DNA of 15,693 nucleotides. Origin: Pseudomonadota bacterium. Its GTDB lineage: Bacteria; Myxococcota; Polyangia; Polyangiales; Polyangiaceae. The stretch lies in the NCBI GenBank assembly GCA_023419055.1, contig JAEZYO010000518.1, positions 1-15,693 of the forward strand, written 5' to 3'. Made by a program: the position numbers and the translations under genes. Numbering within the stretch: the first letter of the stretch is position 1; each line of letters starts with the position of its first letter. Shown here one piece after another: positions 1 to 6,639 of this stretch. Below the pieces are notes generated by a model. The model saw nothing but the letters and a program-made list of their open reading frames with translations. It was not told where the DNA came from and made no database searches.

Positions 1-2
1 GC

Positions 3-98
3 ACTCAAGTGATCCGCCCTGACGCGACTCGCTCGCAGAGCTCGGAAGTGTTCGTGGTCGGGCTCGGGCTGAAGCGCCCACCGAAGACCAAGGAATGA
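3..98 (+). CDS. 3' end of an unidentified protein (partial)
   Basis: The plus-strand frame beginning at base 3 is open from the window edge to a TGA at 96-98, while the other two plus frames stop within 20 bases. It encodes the last 31 residues of a protein, ending in a hydrophobic stretch VFVVGLGLKRPP and then KTKE. About three quarters of third positions are G or C, as in the confident genes here. The stop falls just before a hairpin that separates it from the converging lipoprotein gene. The hydrophobic run could be a final beta strand, but no family can be named from so short a tail. Confidence 0.4.
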   Translation, partial: TQVIRPDATRSQSSEVFVVGLGLKRPPKTKE

Positions 99-102
99 GC
101 TC

Positions 103-128
103 GGAGGGCGAGGCCAAGCTCGCCCTCC
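103..128. terminator. Hairpin between convergent genes (terminator-like)
   Basis: A perfect 10-bp inverted repeat (103-112 GGAGGGCGAG pairing with 119-128) encloses a 6-base loop. It sits in the 43-bp gap between the plus-strand stop at 98 and the minus-strand stop at 142, so it could end transcripts from both sides. No T-run follows on either strand, so it is not a textbook intrinsic terminator. T-poor hairpins are common in high-GC genomes. Confidence 0.5.
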
Positions 129-141
129 TCACTCGAATCGA

Positions 142-2709
142 TCAGGGGTTCAAGATCACCCGGGCGTAGACGCCTCCGGGCCAAGTGCTCGTCCCCGTGT
201 CGAGGTAGACGATGTTCGAGCCTCCTTGCACGCGGAATTGATTGGCGCCGCCCACGACGTACGCGGAAGCCGATTGCAGCTGGTAGGTCCTCGCGCTGGT
301 CCCGACGCAGGCGCAGTCGTTCCAGGGGGTGTAATTGCCGGTGGCGGAGCCGTTCAAGGTCGTCGCGCGGCTGTCGGGGTTGCAGCTCGTGGCGCCACCG
401 AACTGCACCGTGATCGAGCTCGGCGTGAACGGGATCCCGGGATCGGTCCAGTTGAATCCCCACAGGGTGTTCTGGGTACGGCGGTCGCTGTTGTCGTTAC
501 AATTGTCGGTCGTGGTGAACCCGACCAGCTGATTTGCCTGGATGTTGATGGTCACGGGGTTCCACTTGCAGGTAGCGTTGTTGCAGCCGGTTTGGCCGTC
601 GCAAGCCTCACCCGCCGCGGCGTTCACGTGACCGTCACCGCACGTCACCGCCGTGCAGTCGCTGTCACAGCTCACCGAGTCGACTCCCCCCGAATCGCAG
701 GCCTCGCCTCCCTCGACGTTCACGAAGGAGTCGCCGCACACGCGCGCGGTGCAGTCGCTGTCGCAGCTCGCGGTGTCGCCTCCAGTGTCGCACTCCTCGC
801 CGGCTTCGGCGTTCGGGTACGAATCTCCGCACTCCGCAAAGCTGCAGTCGCTGTCGCACTCGGACGAATCGCCGCCGTCGTCGCAGTCTTCGCCCGCGGC
901 CGCGTTCGTGTAGACGTCGCCGCACGAGGCAGGCGAGCAGTCGAAGTTGCACGTCTCCGAGTCGCCCCCCGTGTCACAGAGCTCACCCGCGGCCAGGTTC
1001 GCGTGTGCGTCACCACACAAAGGTAGGCTGCAGTCAGCGTCACAGAGCGCGACGTCCTCGCCAAAATCGCAGACTTCACCCGCTTCCGAGTTCGCGAAAG
1101 CGTCGCCGCACACGGCCGGGGTGCAGTCAGCGTCGCAGCTCGCGGAGTTTCCGCCCGTGTCGCAGGCTTCGTTCGCGGCCTCGTTCACGTACGAGTCGCC
1201 GCACACCGGGGCCGAGCAGTCGGCGTCACAGCTCGCCGAATCGCCGCCCGTATCGCACGCCTCCCCTGCCTCGACGTTCGTGTACTCGTCGCCGCAGCTC
1301 GCCGGCGTACAGTCCTCGTCGCAGCTCGCCGAGTCGCCGCCCGTATCACAATCCTCGCCAGCCGCGGTGTTCGTGTGCTCGTCACCGCAGCTCGGCGGCG
1401 TACAGTCCGAGTCGCACGTCGCCGAGTCACCGCCCGTGTCGCACGCCTCCCCGGCCTCGGCGTTCGTGTACTCGTCGCCACAGCTCGCCGGCGTACAGTC
1501 TTCGTCGCAGCTCGCCGAGTCGCCGCCCGTATCACAATCCTCGCCAGCCGCGGTGTTCGTGTGCTCGTCACCGCAGCTCGGCGGCGTGCAGTCCGAGTCG
1601 CACGTCGCCGAGTCACCGCCCGTGTCGCACGCCTCGCCTGCCGCGGCGTTCGCGTGCGCGTCGCCACAGCTCGGCGCCGTACAGTCCGAGTCGCAGCTCG
1701 CCGAGTCACCACCCGTATCGCATTCCTCGCCAGCGGCGGCGTTCGTGTGCTCGTCGCCGCAGGTGACACTCGTGCAATCGTCGTTACAGGTCGCGCTGTC
1801 GACGCCTCCGCTGTCGCAGTCCTCCCCAGCCGCGGCGTTCGCGTGGGAATCGCCGCAGCTCGGCGCCGTACAGTCCGAGTCGCAGCTCGCCGAGTCTCCG
1901 CCCGTGTCGCACGCCTCGCCCGCAGCGGCGTTCGCGTGGGCATCGCCGCAAATCGCAGCGGTACAGTCCAAATCACAGGTCGCCGAATCGGCCGCTCCCG
2001 TGTCGCAAGCCTCGTCGCCGTTCTCGACGTTGTCCCCGCAACTAGGCGCAGAACAGAGCTCACCTTGGCCGCATACGCCCGATTCACAGTCGGCGGCACC
2101 ATCGCACCCCTTACCGTCACCGCAAGGCTGGCAATTGCTTCCGCAGTCGACGTCCGTCTCGTTACCGTTCTTCGTCCCGTCGCTGCACGCGGAAGGCTGA
2201 CAAACGGTCGGCCCTGCTGGCTCGCTCGCGCCGCCGGCACCGTCGTCAGCCCCGCCTACGCCGCCTGCTCCGTCTGCTTCACACACGACGCTGACGCAGT
2301 CAGCAGGCACTTCGCAGTCCTTGCCGTCTTCGCAAGGATCGCAGGGGCCCCCACAGTCGACGTCGGTCTCGTCACCGTTGAGTGTCCCGTCGTCACATGC
2401 GGGCTCCGGCTCGACGTCGGCGCCAGCCTCGCCGCCCTCGCCGTTGTTCGTGCCGCCGCTGTTCGTGCCGCCGCTGTTCGTGCCGCCGTCTGCCGATCCC
2501 TCGCCACCGTCACTCGATCCGCCGGACGATGTCTCGGTTCCACCTTGCGCGGAGCTCGAGCCGCCGTTCGCGCTCGACCCGCCGCTGCTTTCTCCAGCCT
2601 CCCCGCCGTTTTCAACTTCTCCGGAAGACGGCGTATTGTCGCTGTCTCCGCAGCCGGCCAGGATCAATGCATTGAGTGATGTCACGAACAACGTCGTCCG
2701 GATCTTCAT
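142..2709 (-). CDS. Secreted lipoprotein with 16 Myxococcales-type Cys-rich repeats
   Basis: This is an 855-residue envelope protein of unknown function. The signal peptide ends in a lipobox LAGC, so Cys20 is the likely lipidated residue. Residues 25-100 are Ser/Gly/Asn-rich linker with a GGTNS triplicate. Two modules of the type DGTxNGxETDVDCG follow (about 105-145 and 175-220). Then come 16 tandem units of about 31 residues (221-716) with the pattern CGDxxxNxxAGExCDTGGDS and two further Cys in CDxDC. These resemble the myxobacterial disulfide repeat (TIGR02232-like). The last 139 residues (717-855), starting NPVTINIQANQ, form an aromatic, probably beta-rich C-terminal domain that I do not recognise. 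A good ribosome site (AGGGGAG) lies about 8 bases before the ATG. Such repeats usually make stiff disulfide-linked stalks, so a surface stalk with an adhesive or binding tip is plausible but inferred. It appears monocistronic. Confidence is high that it is a gene and low on function. Confidence 0.9.
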   Translation of the reverse strand: MKIRTTLFVTSLNALILAGCGDSDNTPSSGEVENGGEAGESSGGSSANGGSSSAQGGTETSSGGSSDGGEGSADGGTNSGGTNSGGTNNGEGGEAGADVEPEPACDDGTLNGDETDVDCGGPCDPCEDGKDCEVPADCVSVVCEADGAGGVGGADDGAGGASEPAGPTVCQPSACSDGTKNGNETDVDCGSNCQPCGDGKGCDGAADCESGVCGQGELCSAPSCGDNVENGDEACDTGAADSATCDLDCTAAICGDAHANAAAGEACDTGGDSASCDSDCTAPSCGDSHANAAAGEDCDSGGVDSATCNDDCTSVTCGDEHTNAAAGEECDTGGDSASCDSDCTAPSCGDAHANAAAGEACDTGGDSATCDSDCTPPSCGDEHTNTAAGEDCDTGGDSASCDEDCTPASCGDEYTNAEAGEACDTGGDSATCDSDCTPPSCGDEHTNTAAGEDCDTGGDSASCDEDCTPASCGDEYTNVEAGEACDTGGDSASCDADCSAPVCGDSYVNEAANEACDTGGNSASCDADCTPAVCGDAFANSEAGEVCDFGEDVALCDADCSLPLCGDAHANLAAGELCDTGGDSETCNFDCSPASCGDVYTNAAAGEDCDDGGDSSECDSDCSFAECGDSYPNAEAGEECDTGGDTASCDSDCTARVCGDSFVNVEGGEACDSGGVDSVSCDSDCTAVTCGDGHVNAAAGEACDGQTGCNNATCKWNPVTINIQANQLVGFTTTDNCNDNSDRRTQNTLWGFNWTDPGIPFTPSSITVQFGGATSCNPDSRATTLNGSATGNYTPWNDCACVGTSARTYQLQSASAYVVGGANQFRVQGGSNIVYLDTGTSTWPGGVYARVILNP
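562..2049 (-). repeat. 16 tandem 93-bp coding repeats
   Basis: This block encodes the 16 Cys-rich 31-residue units of the lipoprotein. Each unit keeps four Cys (CGD, CD, C and DC) and a variable spacer. Units differ mostly in the second to fourth residues after CGD (AHAN, EHTN, EYTN, SYVN and similar). The first and last units are the most diverged, as expected for an array that grows by internal unequal crossing-over. Confidence 0.9.
1261..1632 (-). repeat. Recent 186-bp (two-unit) tandem duplication
   Basis: Bases 1261-1446 and 1447-1632 match at all but about five positions by my alignment. Each is a pair of repeat units, so units 6-7 and 8-9 of the lipoprotein are nearly identical, and units 6 and 8 are identical in protein. 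The surrounding units are far less alike at the DNA level, so this duplication is the youngest event in the array. Confidence 0.9.
2446..2490 (-). repeat. Three 15-bp repeats coding GGTNS/N
   Basis: Three tandem 15-mers (plus-strand GTTCGTGCCGCCGCT, the last with two end changes) encode the GGTNS-type pentapeptides in the flexible linker after the lipidated Cys. The unit length keeps the frame, so copy-number change would only lengthen or shorten the linker. Confidence 0.85.
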
Positions 2710-2739
2710 AGTTGGCTCCCCTAAAACGCGAGCCAGAGC

Positions 2740-2767
2740 CCTATCCGATCCGGAGAACCCGTTTCAA
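2740..2767 (-). promoter_or_regulatory. Candidate promoter of the lipoprotein gene
   Basis: Read on the minus strand, TTGAAA (2762-2767) and GATAGG (2740-2745) are separated by 16 bases and lie about 30-60 bases upstream of the lipoprotein ATG. The -35 box is good and the -10 box is poor, so this is only a candidate. Confidence 0.3.
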
Positions 2768-3137
2768 CGAGTCATCTCTCGCACCCTCCTCCGCTCCTCC
2801 AGTTAAGCCTGAAGTCTTTACCAGTCGGTCGTCGCAGGATCCGGTCTCGAAACGCGTGACAATCCACGCGGCGCTCCGGCGCTCCGCAATTTCGGCACTG
2901 GTGACGAACTCGCGCAGAAGCTCGACTCGGCACAGTCCGTTCGCCACGCGCCTCGCCCTCGCGTGGCCCTGCTCCGGTCTAGCCACACGCCCGCAAGGGG
3001 AGTGATCGCGGCGCTCGTAAACGCGCTAGGGCAGCCCGTACGTCACCCTTCACCGACGTGGGCCCGAATGTCTGTCGAGCTCGACCGGCGCGTCCTCATC
3101 GAGCATCGACTCACCAATGCCAGCTGGCCCGCAGAAG

Positions 3138-3155
3138 GCGCCAGGCGCCTGGCGC
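3138..3155. repeat. 18-bp perfect palindrome
   Basis: GCGCCAGGCGCCTGGCGC equals its own reverse complement over all 18 bases. It could fold as a hairpin (GCGCCA stem, GGCGCC loop) at the 3' side of the DUF2892 transcript, or bind a dimeric protein. Its half CCTGGCG recurs at about 3190, 3231, 3252 and 3315, linking it to the neighbouring 21-bp repeats. Confidence 0.75.
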
Positions 3156-3225
3156 AAGGGGCCGTGCGAGTGGCAGATCGGCCCCAGGACCTGGCGCCGC
3201 CTTCGGAGGGTTGGCGAATGTTTTC

Positions 3226-3330
3226 GCGGACCTGGCGAGCGCCCGAGAGCACCTGGCGAGCGCCCGAGAGCGACTGGCGAGCACCCGAGAGCGACTGGTG
3301 AGTTCCCGAGAGCGCCTGGCGAGCTCGCCG
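3226..3330. repeat. Five tandem 21-bp repeats
   Basis: Five head-to-tail 21-bp units start at 3226, 3247, 3268, 3289 and 3310, each with a core like CTGGCGAGC followed by a CCCGAGAG segment. The second and third are the most alike, and the fifth decays at its end. The period is a multiple of three and the array is open in more than one frame, so it could be either a coding heptad repeat or an intergenic minisatellite. Confidence 0.85.
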
Positions 3331-3365
3331 TTCGAGCAGCGCGCCCGAAGGAGGGGCAGCGACCG

Positions 3366-3824
3366 CTAGGCCCGCGCTCCGCGGCTCAACTGAGCCTGAA
3401 GCGCGGCGCGCTCGGCACAGATTTCCTGCTGCGTACGAAAACCGAGGCGCCGGAACAGCGACGCGGGTGGACACCAGCCGAAGACCGCGTGCTGCATCAG
3501 AAAGAAGACCTGCGCGCCCAGAATGCCGAGCGGCACGCGACTCCGCCTGGACACGCCGAGCCCGAGCATCAAGCCCCCTACAGTGGCAAACTGCGCCATC
3601 AGGGCGCGATCGATGTCCCACTCGTGATCGAGCTCGGCGAGCCGCTCGACGACGGCGTCGTGATCGCGGCTGACCTCCGCGATGCGCGCGCGAGTCAGCG
3701 CGTCGATCCGCTCGTTGACGGGAGGAGCCGTGTGCCGCCGAACCCGATCCTGACCCATGGCGAACAGGGGCCCGTGCTCCTTGCCGTTTCCGTTGCCGTT
3801 TCCGTTACCGGACTGGGAAGCCAT
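3366..3824 (-). CDS. Small DUF2892-like membrane protein
   Basis: This 152-residue protein has an N-terminal NG-repeat tail (residues 7-14), a charged and probably helical stretch (36-70), and two short hydrophobic segments (about 76-91 and 97-115). A GWCPPASLFRRLGF motif at 116-129 recalls the GWCP...LG signature of DUF2892/YgaP-like membrane domains, as does the DR before the first helix. Both ends probably lie in the cytoplasm. The function is unknown; in other bacteria such domains are found alone or fused to rhodanese. The gene starts 34 bp after the gcdH stop on the same strand, so the two are probably co-transcribed. The start ATG at 3824 is preceded by no strong ribosome site. The DUF2892 link rests on the motif alone and is moderate. 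Confidence 0.75.
   Translation of the reverse strand: MASQSGNGNGNGNGKEHGPLFAMGQDRVRRHTAPPVNERIDALTRARIAEVSRDHDAVVERLAELDHEWDIDRALMAQFATVGGLMLGLGVSRRSRVPLGILGAQVFFLMQHAVFGWCPPASLFRRLGFRTQQEICAERAALQAQLSRGARA
3784..3807 (-). repeat. Four hexanucleotide repeats (CCGTTN)
   Basis: The plus strand reads CCGTTT, CCGTTG, CCGTTT, CCGTTA, which encode the Asn-Gly dipeptides at the N-terminus of the DUF2892-like protein. Six-base units keep the frame, so slippage would change tail length rather than switch the gene off. Confidence 0.7.
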
Positions 3825-3858
3825 ACGAACATGGTCAGCAAAGTCCGTGCCGGCTTGG

Positions 3859-5037
3859 TCAGAAGGCGCTCTCGCCCGTGAGTGCCTTGCCGAGGACGAG
3901 CGTATGGATCTCGTGGGTTCCCTCGTAGGTGTAGACGCTCTCGAGGTTCAGCGCGTGCCGGATGACCGGATACTCGAGCAAAATTCCGTTTGCGCCGAGG
4001 AGCCCGCGGGCTCGGCGGGCGATGTGCAGGGCCTTCTCGACGCTGTTGCGCTTGCAGAGGCTCACCTGCTCCGGCAAGAGCTTGCCCTGCTTCGCCTTGA
4101 GCCGCGCGAAGTGGTGCACCATCAACTCTCCGGCCGCTATCTCGCTCGCCATCTCGACGAGCTCGGCCTGAACGAGCTGCTTGCGCGCGATGGGGACGCC
4201 GAACTGCACTCGCTCCCGCGTGTAAGCGAGCGCGGCGTCGAAGCAGGCGCGGGCCGCCCCGAGCGCTCCCCACGCGATGCCGAAGCGGGCCTCGTTCAAG
4301 CAGCGCAGCGGCGCACCGAGCCCCGGCTTGTTCTCGAGCGCCTGCGAAGCCGGGACGCGACATTCGTCGAGCACGATCTCGCCCGTCTCGCTCGAACGAA
4401 GGCTCATCTTGCCGTGGATGCGCGGCGTCTCGAACCCCTGCGCGCCACGCTCCACCACGAACCCGCGGATGCTCTCCGAGTCGCCGCCGTCGACCTTCGC
4501 CCACACGACCGCGAGGTCGGCGAAGGGTGAGTTGGTGATCCACATCTTGGTGCCCGAGAGCACGTAGCCGTCGCCGTCCTTGCGCGCGCGCGTCTTCATC
4601 GACGACGGATCCGAGCCGCTGTCGGGCTCGGTGAGACCGAAGCAGCCGATGAGCCGCCCCGCGGCCATCTCGGGGAGGTACTTCTGCTTCTGCTCTTCGT
4701 TGCCGAACGCGCGGATCGCGTACATGGCGAGCGACCCCTGGACGCTCACGAAGCTCCGGAGCCCGCTGTCACCGTACTCGAGCTCGCGCAGCATCAAGCC
4801 GTATTCGACCGGGCTCATGCCGGCGCAGCCGTAGCCCTGGATGCTCGCGCCGAGCAGACCGAGCTCGGCAATCTCCGGGATGAGATCACGCGGGAACTCT
4901 TCTTTCTCGTAGAGCTCCGGCGCGCGAGGCAGGTAGCGCTCCCGCACGAAGCGTCGCACGTTCTCGGCCACGAGCCGCTCTTCATCGCTGAGCTCGGGCT
5001 CGAGCGCCATCAAGGTGTCGAGCGAAGTGGTGCCCAT
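3859..5037 (-). CDS. gcdH: Glutaryl-CoA dehydrogenase
   Basis: This FAD-dependent acyl-CoA dehydrogenase oxidises and decarboxylates glutaryl-CoA to crotonyl-CoA in lysine and tryptophan breakdown. The protein has 392 residues from the ATG at 5037, or 393 from the GTG just before it; that one-residue-longer numbering is used here. The family motif GCFGLTEPDSGSDPSSMKT lies at 132-150, with the catalytic Glu373 in TYEGTHEIHTLVLG. The residues that distinguish GCDH from ordinary acyl-CoA dehydrogenases are visible: RSFVS at 95-99 (Arg and Ser that bind the glutaryl carboxylate in human GCDH), and VIRHALNLES just before the catalytic loop. The mitochondrial and bacterial GCDH proteins have similar lengths. 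No other lysine-pathway gene is visible nearby. The gene is divergent from the L,D-transpeptidase gene with about 65 bp between them. Confidence 0.95.
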   Translation of the reverse strand: MGTTSLDTLMALEPELSDEERLVAENVRRFVRERYLPRAPELYEKEEFPRDLIPEIAELGLLGASIQGYGCAGMSPVEYGLMLRELEYGDSGLRSFVSVQGSLAMYAIRAFGNEEQKQKYLPEMAAGRLIGCFGLTEPDSGSDPSSMKTRARKDGDGYVLSGTKMWITNSPFADLAVVWAKVDGGDSESIRGFVVERGAQGFETPRIHGKMSLRSSETGEIVLDECRVPASQALENKPGLGAPLRCLNEARFGIAWGALGAARACFDAALAYTRERVQFGVPIARKQLVQAELVEMASEIAAGELMVHHFARLKAKQGKLLPEQVSLCKRNSVEKALHIARRARGLLGANGILLEYPVIRHALNLESVYTYEGTHEIHTLVLGKALTGESAF

Positions 5038-5043
5038 CACTTC

Positions 5044-5049
5044 ATTATG
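5044..5049 (-). promoter_or_regulatory. Candidate -10 box of gcdH
   Basis: On the minus strand CATAAT lies six bases before the A of the gcdH ATG (5037), so initiation at the usual distance would begin at or near the start codon. No clear -35 box or ribosome site is present, so this would be a leaderless message. It is a single-element match only. Confidence 0.3.
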
Positions 5050-5102
5050 AGGCGAGCGCCCGGAATTGGGCCAGAAGCGCGCTCTCGTGGCAGGGCCGAG
5101 GG

Positions 5103-6638
5103 ATGGCTCAGCGCGGAGTTCTTTCGCTCAAAGCCCGGGCCGGCTTGATGGCCGTCCTGGCGGGCCTCGGCTGGTCCTGTTCGGCCAGCGAGCTCGTCCG
5201 CCGTGAAAAGGCCCCGGACGCCCCCGAACCCCCTGAACCCGCCGCCGTGGTGTCGCTCCCGGCGCCCCCAGCACCGCCGGCGGAGGTGACCGCCGAGACA
5301 GCCCCTTCGCCGGAAGAAAGCGAAACGGCCGCTCCGCCGTCGCCGCCGGAGATCCCTTCCGACGCGCTCGCCCCGCCGAGCCAGCCCGAGCTCTTTGCCA
5401 TCGCGCGCGAGGTCGTGATCCGGGAGCGGCCCTCGCACGGCGCACGGAAGATCGGATACCTCCGGCTCGGAGCGAGGGTCGCTCGCAGCGCCGAAGCGGT
5501 CGGCTCGGAAGGCTGCCGCGGAGGTTGGTATCGCGTCATGCCCGAGGGTTATGTGTGCGCCGGTAACGCAGCGACGCTCGACGCGTCGCACCCGGTGCTC
5601 GCCTTCGCTCGCGTCCCCGACCGCGCCGCCCCCCTGCCCTACAGCTACGGGCGAGCGAGCGTGGCGCCGCCACGAACGCTCGAGCTACCGCCCCCGAGCG
5701 GTGCTTCGCGCCTCCCGAGCGACTGGACCGACGTCGAGAGCACGCCGCTGCCCTCCTTGCTCGCGGAGGGAAAGAGCTTACCCCGACCCTACGGGTACAC
5801 GGGGCTCGCGGGGTTGCCCGCCGTCGCTCCGCCGAACAGCGGGTTCGCGCTCTTGACCGTGTTCGATCACGGGGGACGCCGCTTCGGGCTCTCCACCGAC
5901 TACGAGCTCTTGCCGCTCGATCGCCTGACGCGAGTGCGACCGAGCGCCTTCCACGGCATCGCGCTCGAGGGCGTCGGCCTGCCGGTAGTGTTCGTCAAGA
6001 GCCGCAGCGCCTTCCTTTACTCGGGCGAGCCGTCGAAGGGGCTCAGCGTCGCGCGTCCGCTCGGCTTTCGCGAAGCCGTGCCGATCACCGGCGAGAGCGC
6101 GCGCTTCGCCGGCGTGCGCTACTTGAAGACGCGGAGCGGCGAGTGGCTGAAGGACGACCGATTGGTCCGCGTCGACGGGTTCAAGAATCGTCCCACTTGG
6201 GCGAACGGGGCTCGCACCTGGATCCACGTCTCGATCCTGCAGCAGAGCCTCGTCGCCTACGAAGGCGAGACCCCGGTCTACGCGACGCTCGTCTCCACGG
6301 GCGCCGACGGCCTCGGCGATCCGAAGGAGACCCACTCGACGGTCCAGGGCACCTTCCTCATCCACACGAAGCACGTCTCCACCACCATGCAGGGTGACGA
6401 AGCGGACGACGCGTTCCTGCTCTCGGAGGTGCCCTACGTCCAGTACTTCACGGAAGGCTACGCCCTCCACGCCGCGTACTGGCACGATCAGTTCGGCACG
6501 CCGCGGAGCCACGGCTGCGTGAACCTCTCGCCCATCGACGCGCGCTGGCTCTTCCATTTCACGGAGCCGTCCGTCCCGCAGAGCTGGCACGGCGCGCTCA
6601 GCCTCAAGGGCGGCACGCTGATCCGCATCACGCCCTGA
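5103..6638 (+). CDS. Envelope L,D-transpeptidase (YkuD domain) with SH3-like region
   Basis: This 511-residue exported protein is predicted to act on peptidoglycan, forming 3-3 cross-links or attaching proteins through a catalytic Cys. The N-terminus has a hydrophobic signal (about 8-25) and Cys26 in GLGWSCSAS, a relaxed lipobox, so it may be a lipoprotein. Residues 37-98 are a Pro/Ala/Glu-rich spacer. An SH3-like region follows (about 99-160, VVIRERPSHGARKIGYLRLG), then about 200 residues of less clear fold. The YkuD catalytic domain covers 372-511, with His456 in YALHAAYWHD and the signature SHGCVN at 469-474 (catalytic Cys472). The ATG at 5103 follows a GAGGG. The gene's stop is one base from the stop of the opposing gene. 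The enzyme class is clear. The physiological substrate is not. Confidence 0.93.
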   Translation: MAQRGVLSLKARAGLMAVLAGLGWSCSASELVRREKAPDAPEPPEPAAVVSLPAPPAPPAEVTAETAPSPEESETAAPPSPPEIPSDALAPPSQPELFAIAREVVIRERPSHGARKIGYLRLGARVARSAEAVGSEGCRGGWYRVMPEGYVCAGNAATLDASHPVLAFARVPDRAAPLPYSYGRASVAPPRTLELPPPSGASRLPSDWTDVESTPLPSLLAEGKSLPRPYGYTGLAGLPAVAPPNSGFALLTVFDHGGRRFGLSTDYELLPLDRLTRVRPSAFHGIALEGVGLPVVFVKSRSAFLYSGEPSKGLSVARPLGFREAVPITGESARFAGVRYLKTRSGEWLKDDRLVRVDGFKNRPTWANGARTWIHVSILQQSLVAYEGETPVYATLVSTGADGLGDPKETHSTVQGTFLIHTKHVSTTMQGDEADDAFLLSEVPYVQYFTEGYALHAAYWHDQFGTPRSHGCVNLSPIDARWLFHFTEPSVPQSWHGALSLKGGTLIRITP

Positions 6639-6639
6639 A

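Larger units (their letters stand above)
2710..3365. other. 656-bp region without a convincing gene
   Basis: Reading frames here are short, Arg/Pro-rich and look like chance frames in GC-rich DNA. The region holds the lipoprotein leader and candidate promoter, a hairpin with an 8-bp stem (2943-2950 with 2960-2967), an 18-bp palindrome (3138-3155) and a five-copy 21-bp repeat (3226-3330). One plus-strand frame, with a GTG at 3058 or a TTG at 3211 and a stop at 3367-3369, reads the 21-bp units as LASARER heptads that could form a short coiled coil. Its N-terminal part looks random and the ribosome site is poorly placed, so I do not call it a gene. It would overlap the next gene's stop in a shared CTAG. 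Confidence 0.6.

Noticed and set aside
947..2200. 417-residue plus-strand open frame with SPPVSHASPAAAF-type repeats
   Set aside because: It is the antisense reading of the Cys-rich lipoprotein array. Its regularity simply mirrors the 93-bp repeats, and it has no signal peptide or ribosome site.
1375..2679. 434-residue plus-strand frame of Val/Ala/Arg repeats
   Set aside because: A second antisense shadow of the same lipoprotein repeats, with low-complexity composition.
3043..3621. 192-residue minus-strand frame with LSGARQ repeats
   Set aside because: Its first half is a shifted reading of the DUF2892-like gene, and the LSGARQ part is just the 21-bp array read on the other strand.
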